45,128 nt of DNA from a virus: positions 1-45,128 of IMG/VR virus record IMGVR_UViG_3300050821_008081. One strand, written 5' to 3'. This document shows, in pieces, positions 40,113 through 45,128 of the stretch. The notes under the pieces were generated by a model. It saw nothing but the letters and a program-made list of their open reading frames with translations, was not told the origin of the DNA and did not search any database. Every line of letters starts with the position of its first letter. Position 1 is the stretch's first letter. Made by a program: the position numbers and the translations under genes.

Positions 40113-40299
40113 AACGTTTAAAGACCCCCCTCACCCTCTACCCCCTAGGGGCGAAAGGGGGGACGCAAGTGAATTGCCAAAGTTAAGTTGTTTGTTTTCT
40201 TCTATTTTTTCTTTTTTTTTTTTTAATCTTTTTAGACTTTTAATCCCGTTTTAGGCCCGCAATTCGAAGTTTGCCCTCAGTTTGCCTTCTCTCTGCTCA

Positions 40300-40336
40300 G
40301 TAAAATTTACCGGTAAAATTTACACGTAATAATTAC
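40300..40336. repeat. Three tandem 11-bp near-palindromes (iteron-like)
   Basis: GTAAAATTTAC at 40300-40310 and 40313-40323, and GTAATAATTAC at 40326-40336. Starts are exactly 13 bp apart. Regular spacing suggests binding of several protein copies, either an initiator or a repressor. Confidence 0.75.
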
Positions 40337-40363
40337 CGATTTCATTAAAATCCATTAATGTAC

Positions 40364-40392
40364 TTGCTTGGGAGAGAGAGGGGGTGTATGCT
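40364..40392 (+). promoter_or_regulatory. Possible promoter downstream of the iterons
   Basis: TTGCTT (40364-40369), 17 nt, TATGCT (40387-40392). It starts 27 bp after the tandem repeats, so a protein bound there could control it. It would drive the genes from 40547. Confidence 0.4.
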
Positions 40393-40546
40393 TATGTAGT
40401 GAGGCGCCTTCCCTGTAGAATCAACGTTGTAACAAGGCGTAGCAAGCCCATTCGCTACTAGCAGGTTGGCAGCTAGCGGCATGGTAGCGTTAGGCAAGCT
40501 GGCAGGGAAGCGGCTTGGCAGACATGAATAACCGAGGAAAATTTGA

Positions 40547-40738
40547 ATGTCAAACAGCAAAAATGACAAGCAAAAACAGTTTGTCCTAGTAATAAGCACT
40601 AAAAAAGTCAAAATTTACTGGAATATGATACTAGGACGTTGGGTAGATTACCTAGCTAACGCAAGTCGGTTCAGTGAAGAGGATTTGCGCGACTATGATT
40701 TGCCATTCGCAGTTACTATACAAGAGGTAGCAGAATGA
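40547..40738 (+). CDS. Hypothetical early protein
   Basis: 63 residues with GAGG 10 nt before the ATG. Basic N terminus (KNDKQKQFVLVISTKKVKIYW), acidic C terminus. Overlaps the next gene by ATGA. First gene of the operon that runs to the helicase. Not recognised. Confidence 0.65.
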   Translation: MSNSKNDKQKQFVLVISTKKVKIYWNMILGRWVDYLANASRFSEEDLRDYDLPFAVTIQEVAE

Positions 40739-41277
40739 GCGACAGTTACGCACGTTGCCACTACATTTCACCAGATGGACTCGAATGTGAACAATGGTTC
40801 AAGTCTAATGGTGAATTGTCCCTTTGTCCTGTTCATGCTGGGTCTGTGTCTGCGTCTATGGCGTCTAACGGCATAAACAAAGACCCATACATTGAAAAGC
40901 GCAACGCTGCTCAATTCTCACTCTTAACAGCAACAGAAGGCATGTCGACCGTAGCAGAGAAACTAGCCTACTACGATCAACACATTGCAGGCATTGAAAG
41001 AGTAATCGAAGAACAGAAAATCCTAGTCCTAACAGCTAGAGCAGTGCGTCAGAATGAACTAGAAAAATTATCGGACACTGAGCGCGAAGCGCGCAGGAAA
41101 ATTCGGACTCCGAAGATTGAAACTGCTGCACGTGTGAAGCGGTCAAGCTCAGCAAATGACATGGGCAAGGAATTGAAGGCCCGTGAAAAGGCAATTGCTT
41201 CCATCATTAGCATGAGAAGCGCACAAGGGAAATCTACAACTCGTGAACAGGCAATTGCTTTGATGGAGATGGATTAA
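40735..41277 (+). CDS. Hypothetical protein with N-terminal Cys/His motif
   Basis: 180 residues. The first 35 residues hold CHYISPDGLEC and CPVH, a probable zinc site. From about residue 70 the sequence is a long charged helix region with many Arg and Glu, likely a coiled coil, and the end (KSTTREQAIALMEMD) is again helical. Next gene starts directly after the stop (TAAATG). Not recognised. Confidence 0.7.
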   Translation: MSDSYARCHYISPDGLECEQWFKSNGELSLCPVHAGSVSASMASNGINKDPYIEKRNAAQFSLLTATEGMSTVAEKLAYYDQHIAGIERVIEEQKILVLTARAVRQNELEKLSDTEREARRKIRTPKIETAARVKRSSSANDMGKELKAREKAIASIISMRSAQGKSTTREQAIALMEMD

Positions 41278-41448
41278 ATGTTTCCTTCTGAAAATGATTG
41301 GTATGAGGATTGTGAGCGTCCAATTGACCAAATTAATTGTCATGATTGTGGACGTCCTATGATTATTTGGGCTGATATTGAATTATCTCCACCAGACTTT
41401 ATTTGTGCGCGTTGCAAACGAGGTGTGCCTCCGGAGTGGGAGTACTAG
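41278..41448 (+). CDS. Small zinc-ribbon protein
   Basis: 56 residues, ATG abutting the previous stop. CHDCGRPM and CARCKRGVPPEW are 20 residues apart, a clear zinc ribbon. It is too short for many gene callers. Role unknown. A small CGTGC-GTAA-GCACG hairpin follows (41452-41465). Confidence 0.75.
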   Translation: MFPSENDWYEDCERPIDQINCHDCGRPMIIWADIELSPPDFICARCKRGVPPEWEY

Positions 41449-41503
41449 TCCCGTGCGTAAGCACGCGCAAAACCGTATGGTTACATTAAGCTCAAAGGAA
41501 AAA

Positions 41504-41647
41504 ATGCAAAATTCAAATGAATGTTTCTTTTGTAAAGAGCCATTAACTTCTGATGACTACAAAGAAGACAAAGTTGAAGTCACTGCGAGCTATATTGCAC
41601 ATAAAAAGTGCGTCGATAAAGCTCTAGCTGAATACTGGTTACATTAA
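41504..41647 (+). CDS. Small zinc-binding protein
   Basis: 47 residues from ATG 41504 with AAAGGA upstream; an earlier in-frame ATG (41477) lacks a site. CFFCKEPL and HKKC suggest one zinc. Just before the helicase gene. Not recognised. Confidence 0.65.
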   Translation: MQNSNECFFCKEPLTSDDYKEDKVEVTASYIAHKKCVDKALAEYWLH

Positions 41648-41666
41648 ACTTTTAAAAAATAAGACA

Positions 41667-43241
41667 ATGCCATTCCTTAAAACAACCTGCCCAACTTGCA
41701 AGAAAGTCTTCGAGTCTTCTCGGGAGTTCTTACTCTCAGGAGTAACCGTTCAAGTCGGCAAGTGTGGCCACTTTCTCAAGTCTGAACAACTTGTAAAGAA
41801 GGACGCTTCGGCCATAGTCTCCCTTAAAGGAAAGAAATTATTCCCTTTCCAAGCTGAAACGGTCGATTTCCTTGAAAAGAATAATGCTCGTGCACTTGTA
41901 TCCCATGAAATGGGCTTAGGTAAAACAGTTTGCGCTTTAGGTTTCCTCGCCCTGCATCCCGAGGCCCTGCCAGTACTTGCAGTCGTTAAGAAAAGCCTAA
42001 CAACTCAATGGCAGCATATGACAATGGAGTGGATAGGTGAAGATGAGTTTGCCCAAGTTATAAGCACATCCAAAGACACTTTCATTCCAGGCTGTAAGTA
42101 TTACATTATCAGCTATGACATGGTCCCAAGGATTAAAGATTTGAAAGAGCAAGTTGAGAAAAGAGGAATTAAGACACTCATTCTCGACGAATGCCAACAG
42201 ATTAAAAATCCTGAAGCTAATCGAACCATAGCTATTAGAGAAATCAGCAAGCTGAAAACTATTGAGCACGTAATAGCCCTCAGCGGCACGCCAATTAAGA
42301 ACAATGCTCAAGAGTACTTCCCTGTTCTTAACATCCTTCACCCTGAGATCTTCCCAAAGTATGCAGAGTTCGTAAGATGGTGGTGTGATTCATATTGGGA
42401 CGGTCGAAAGTATAAAACAGGCGGTTTAGCGCGACCTGAAGTTTTTCGTGCAAAGACGGAAAGCTTTATCATGCGACGTGAATACATGCAAGTCCGTGAT
42501 CAATTGCCTACTTCGGCAGACCCTATCGTTAGAAACTTCAGTTTTCACGAATTGGGCAAGGACGTTGAAGCTAAGTACAAAGAGGCCATGAAGCAATTCA
42601 TGGATGAAGAGCAATCTGACGGGCCAGCGTTTGCGAAGGAAGCAAATATTCTGAAGTACCTGTCAATCATGAGACATTTAGCAGGCTTGTCACTGATAGA
42701 CCCCTGCATTGACCACGTAATGGAATTTCTTGGATCAAACGACAGGAAACTAATCATTTTCACTCACCACAATGACGTAGCAGCAGTTCTTTGCGCGCGT
42801 TTGGCCAGTTTAATGCAGGAGCTTGAATTAGCCGCACCGATTCGTTTCCAAGCGGGAGACAACGGACCTGCTTTTGTTGAAAAATTCAAAACTGGCCCCC
42901 GCGTAGCCATAATCAGCACACTTGCAGGAGGCGAAGGCATGGACGGAATGCAACATTTCTGCCATGACTTAATAATGCTAGAAAGGCAATGGAATCCAAG
43001 TAATGAGGAACAAGCAGAAAAAAGGATCTCGCAACGTATTGGACAGACTCACAACGTTACAGCAACTTATTTTATAGCTGTTGGAACTGTTGTAGAGTTT
43101 TTCTCAGAAATCGTTGAACGTAAACGTCAAATTGTAACTGAAACACTAGGTGGTCGAGCAGTTGCGTGGGACCAATCCAGCTTAATGAAAGAACTATCAG
43201 AAACGCTTGCAACTAGTGGCGCAAGGCGTTGGGGACTATGA
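41667..43241 (+). CDS. SNF2-family DNA translocase/helicase
   Basis: 524 residues. An N-terminal zinc ribbon (CPTC, then KCGH, residues 8-35) precedes the SF2 core: motif I HEMGLGKT (80-87), motif II DECQ (near 174), motif III SGTPIKN, and C-terminal LAGGEGMDG and QAEKRISQRIGQ (near 450-461). The RIGQ ending is typical of SNF2 proteins, which move along double-stranded DNA and remodel protein-DNA complexes. It likely helps replication or recombination. Its gene is coupled to an HNH nuclease by ATGA. Confidence 0.92.
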   Translation: MPFLKTTCPTCKKVFESSREFLLSGVTVQVGKCGHFLKSEQLVKKDASAIVSLKGKKLFPFQAETVDFLEKNNARALVSHEMGLGKTVCALGFLALHPEALPVLAVVKKSLTTQWQHMTMEWIGEDEFAQVISTSKDTFIPGCKYYIISYDMVPRIKDLKEQVEKRGIKTLILDECQQIKNPEANRTIAIREISKLKTIEHVIALSGTPIKNNAQEYFPVLNILHPEIFPKYAEFVRWWCDSYWDGRKYKTGGLARPEVFRAKTESFIMRREYMQVRDQLPTSADPIVRNFSFHELGKDVEAKYKEAMKQFMDEEQSDGPAFAKEANILKYLSIMRHLAGLSLIDPCIDHVMEFLGSNDRKLIIFTHHNDVAAVLCARLASLMQELELAAPIRFQAGDNGPAFVEKFKTGPRVAIISTLAGGEGMDGMQHFCHDLIMLERQWNPSNEEQAEKRISQRIGQTHNVTATYFIAVGTVVEFFSEIVERKRQIVTETLGGRAVAWDQSSLMKELSETLATSGARRWGL

Positions 43242-43603
43242 GAAAAACAAGATCAAAACAACAACTTCAGAATCTATTGAAGCGCAAGATGGTTATAGAT
43301 GACAACGAATGCTGGTTATGGACAGGTAAATTAGATACTCATGGGTATGGAAATATAATGATTAGAAGAGTAAGACATTCGGTAAGTAGAGTATCCTTAC
43401 ATGTATTTAAAGACTTTGATTTAAAGTCATCATTAGATGTCTGTCATACTATAAATTGCAAGTCACGACGTTGCCACAATCCAGATCATTTATATGCTGG
43501 AACAAGATCTCAAAATATTCAAGATGCAGTAAAAGCAGGAACGCACAGGTCAGGATTTAGCCCCACGATGAAAATAACAATCACAGAAGGGAACAAAAAA
43601 TGA
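43238..43603 (+). CDS. HNH homing-type endonuclease
   Basis: 121 residues from ATG 43238 (ATGA overlap with the helicase stop). CWLWTGKLDTHGYG and SRVSLHVFK, then CHTINCKSRRCHNPDHLYAG followed by NIQDAV, match HNH_3-type phage endonucleases; the H-N-H set and the Cys residues binding zinc are present. Could be a selfish element or have a DNA-processing function. Its tight coupling to both neighbours argues that it is settled. Confidence 0.9.
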   Translation: MRKTRSKQQLQNLLKRKMVIDDNECWLWTGKLDTHGYGNIMIRRVRHSVSRVSLHVFKDFDLKSSLDVCHTINCKSRRCHNPDHLYAGTRSQNIQDAVKAGTHRSGFSPTMKITITEGNKK

Positions 43604-43761
43604 GAGAACAAAAATTCACAAACACAATTGACTTAGGTGAAAGATGGATTGCATTGCCTAGAAGGAGGAGAAAGAATATGAAAGAATGGCTTAGTGAGTT
43701 TGCAATGGTCTTGGTCATTATTGGCCTTGTTTATCTTTTCCTTAGGGTAGGTGCTTGGTAA
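43600..43761 (+). CDS. Single-span membrane protein with two possible starts
   Basis: 53 residues from ATG 43600 (ATGA overlap), or 27 residues from ATG 43678, which has AGGAGG 10 nt upstream. The long form adds an N-terminal tail with RRRRKN before the hydrophobic segment (FAMVLVIIGLVYLFL). Two starts differing in positive charge recall the holin/antiholin pairs of lambda-like phages, but this is a guess. Next gene starts within the stop (TAATG). Confidence 0.55.
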   Translation: MREQKFTNTIDLGERWIALPRRRRKNMKEWLSEFAMVLVIIGLVYLFLRVGAW

Positions 43762-43937
43762 TGTTTGTTTACATTGTTTGGAGAAAATCGAAAATTGTAG
43801 ACACAATACAGTCTGTTTGGGACTCGGAAGAGGAAGCAAGTAAAGAAGTCATTCAACTTCAAGAGGAGAGACCTTTATCAGGTGGATTTTATTCAGAGAA
43901 ATGGAAACTAAATGGAAAAAATGATCCTATCATTTGA
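43761..43937 (+). CDS. Hypothetical small protein
   Basis: 58 residues starting in TAATG with the previous stop. An N-terminal strand MFVYIVWRKSK is followed by an acidic helix (SEEEASKEVIQLQEERP). Overlaps the nuclease gene by 26 bp. Not recognised. Confidence 0.6.
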   Translation: MFVYIVWRKSKIVDTIQSVWDSEEEASKEVIQLQEERPLSGGFYSEKWKLNGKNDPII

Positions 43938-44835
43938 CAGCCAAAACCTAAACGCAATCCAAGCTTGCCCACGTAAAGCCCAATTGCAATTCATTGAGAA
44001 CCTTCAGCCTCAAACCAAAGCTCCTGCACTTGAAAAAGGCTCATTGCTCCATAACGTAATGGAAATTGCCGATGGACTAATTGGCAACTGTGCAAATTTT
44101 GAGTCTGATACTTGGATTGCTCTGTCTGAAGCTGGTTTGTTCAACCTAAGCTCTTCCAATGACCTTACACAAGGAATTCGAGAAGAAAAAGTTAATTTTG
44201 CGCTTGAGGCAGGTAAATTCTTCGCTTCAAAACTAGCTATTGACTCTGAAACGGCTAGTTCAGTTCTCTACCAAGCAAAAGAGTACTATGAATTTTACAA
44301 AAGTGATCCTTGGTCAACTCTCTGCGTTGAAGAAGTAGCAACTCGAATAATCTACGAAACAGATGAAGTTCAAGTACTTTACAGCGGAAAGATTGACCGA
44401 GTAGTCGAACAAGGTATGATCCATGCTCCTATGGATCATAAGTCTAGTGAGCGAAGACAAGATCCATCGTCGCTATCTAACCAATTCATAGGTTATTGCT
44501 GGCTACTTGGAATGAATCACATTATTATTGACAAGATTGGATTCCAAAAGACCCTAAAGCCAGTTGAGCGTTTTCAGCGTTATATTCTCACTATTGATGA
44601 CCAAAGAATTAAAGAGTGGGAAGAAAATACAATTTGGTGGATTAAGTCTTATTGGGAAAATCACCTTAAGACAGGACACTTTCCAATGAACTTAACCTCT
44701 TGTGATAAATATGGAAGTTGCACCTATTCATCTATTTGCGAAAGCAATCCTGAAGGTCGTGAATGGAAAAAGGAACGAGACTTTATTATTGGTGAGGTAT
44801 GGGACGTTGCCTCTGTCCTTGAAGGATCAAAATAA
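43912..44835 (+). CDS. RecB/Cas4-like PD-(D/E)xK nuclease
   Basis: 307 residues. Motifs of the RecB-type nuclease are in order: CPRKAQ (Cys 19), GSLLHN (His 47), GKIDRV (near 160), MDHKSS with Asp/Lys (near 176-178) and QFIGYCWLL. Three more Cys near the C terminus (C-x4-5-C-x5-C within residues about 264-275) with Cys 19 could hold an iron-sulfur cluster, as in Cas4 and AddB. No CRISPR is present, so the role is probably in phage DNA recombination. A second ATG at 43921 is an alternative start. Confidence 0.88.
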   Translation: MEKMILSFDSQNLNAIQACPRKAQLQFIENLQPQTKAPALEKGSLLHNVMEIADGLIGNCANFESDTWIALSEAGLFNLSSSNDLTQGIREEKVNFALEAGKFFASKLAIDSETASSVLYQAKEYYEFYKSDPWSTLCVEEVATRIIYETDEVQVLYSGKIDRVVEQGMIHAPMDHKSSERRQDPSSLSNQFIGYCWLLGMNHIIIDKIGFQKTLKPVERFQRYILTIDDQRIKEWEENTIWWIKSYWENHLKTGHFPMNLTSCDKYGSCTYSSICESNPEGREWKKERDFIIGEVWDVASVLEGSK

Positions 44836-44909
44836 TGCTACCTTTCTTTTGTTTTGGTGTAATGTTTGGGGTAATATTAGGAATTGCTATAGGAATAAGG
44901 ATATGCTAA
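44835..44909 (+). CDS. 24-residue hydrophobic peptide
   Basis: ATG in TAATG with the nuclease stop. Nearly all of LPFFCFGVMFGVILGIAIGI is a single membrane segment with Gly spacing. The stop overlaps the ATG of the next gene. Tight coupling on both sides supports translation; function unknown. Confidence 0.5.
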   Translation: MLPFFCFGVMFGVILGIAIGIRIC

Positions 44910-45128
44910 AAGAAAGTCCTACTCCCGAGCAGTTGGCGCGCTTCCAGGAATTGATGCGGCCGTGCGAATGGTGTGGAGGAAGAGTAGTGCGACGTGAATC
45001 ATCTGATGACTGCTCTGGATGCCACGGCACCGGCCACCCCGCCATGTTCGCGCGCTGGATGGAACTGGAAGCGGATCGCGCGCGGCTGGATGCGATGATC
45101 GATAATCTCTGGCGCATTGAGGTTGCGA
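44903..45128 (+). CDS. Zinc-ribbon protein, N-terminal part (continues at base 1)
   Basis: Starts at ATG 44903 and continues over the circular junction to 217, total 114 residues. CEWCGG and CSGCHGTGH (residues about 19-42) form a four-cysteine zinc site similar to DnaJ knuckles. Composition rises in GC within the first 25 codons, marking the left edge of the GC-rich cassette. Confidence 0.75.
   Translation, partial: MLKESPTPEQLARFQELMRPCEWCGGRVVRRESSDDCSGCHGTGHPAMFARWMELEADRARLDAMIDNLWRIEVA
45031..45128. repeat. Terminal direct repeat, right copy
   Basis: Exact copy of bases 1-98; see the left copy. It shows that the sequence closes on itself. Confidence 0.95.

Larger units (their letters stand above)
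40113..40546. other. Non-coding control region, origin candidate
   Basis: 434 bp without a supported gene. In order: a C-run/G-run pair able to form a hairpin (about 40125-40163), a T-rich tract (about 40190-40240), two GTTTGCC copies (about 40269-40286), three tandem near-palindromes (40300-40336), a promoter-like site (40364-40392), and a stretch with repeated TTGGCAG/CTGGCAG words (about 40463-40520). An AT-rich tract next to tandem repeats is the usual layout of a replication origin. Confidence 0.45.

Noticed and set aside
40300-40336. CRISPR array
   Set aside because: Units are 13 bp, without spacers of normal length; this is iteron- or operator-like.
40345-40611. Minus-strand open frame in the control region
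   Set aside because: No ribosome site, opposite to the operon direction, overlaps the promoter and the start of the gene at 40547.
43912-44835. Cas4 of a CRISPR system
   Set aside because: No CRISPR array and no other Cas proteins are present; RecB-type phage nucleases share these motifs.
1-45128. Lysogeny module or attachment site
   Set aside because: No integrase, excisionase or CI-type repressor was found in a complete genome; the terminal repeat lies inside a coding region.

Overview
The window is a complete, circular or circularly permuted genome of a tailed bacteriophage, most likely a podovirus. Bases 1-98 recur exactly at 45031-45128, so the unique length is about 45,030 bp, and one gene runs across the junction. 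I recognise a portal, large terminase, coat and scaffold candidates, a nozzle-type tail protein, a parallel beta-helix tailspike, an endolysin and a family A DNA polymerase. There is no tape measure or tail sheath, which fits a short tail. I see no integrase, no phage RNA polymerase and no tRNA gene, so a lytic phage using host RNA polymerase is the simplest reading. Shine-Dalgarno sites and sigma70-type promoters point to a bacterial host. The genome is mostly AT-rich. Nothing identifies the host with confidence.

Layout. A divergent promoter region at about 37561-37767 splits the genome into two blocks. Rightward (37768 to the end, through the junction, then 1-11104) are early and replication genes: a lone LuxR-type HTH protein, many small zinc-ribbon proteins, a regulatory and possible origin region (39012-40546), a SNF2-type helicase, an HNH endonuclease, a RecB/Cas4-like nuclease, a GC-rich cassette (about 44925-2126), a Sak4-like recombinase ATPase, a MazG-like hydrolase, a ParB-methyltransferase fusion, a uracil-DNA-glycosylase-like/DNA polymerase fusion, a DUF3987-like helicase and a GH108 endolysin. 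Leftward (37560 down to 11085) is one long late block in packaging and assembly order: putative small terminase, cysteine peptidases, large terminase, portal, scaffold, coat, head-tail adaptor, tail fibre/tailspike genes, nozzle, and three probable internal virion proteins. The two blocks converge and overlap by 20 bp at 11085-11104.

The genes are tightly packed. Most neighbours share ATGA, GTGA or TAATG overlaps, which were used here to choose starts. The few non-coding stretches carry structure: two folded RNA candidates with an intrinsic terminator (4751-4985), a folded leader before the portal gene (30997-31219), a promoter with two inverted repeats (39371-39444), and three 11-bp near-palindromes at exact 13-bp spacing beside a long T-rich tract (40200-40340). 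GC-rich patches (about 44925-2126, 16100-17600 and 21460-23345) look like later acquisitions; one starts inside a tail gene.

Points most worth follow-up: the polymerase fusion with unusual active-site residues, the structured RNAs, the iteron-like region, the mosaic tail gene with a signal peptide, the zinc ribbon inside the portal, the large number of small zinc-ribbon proteins, and the excess of the palindrome GCGCGC.
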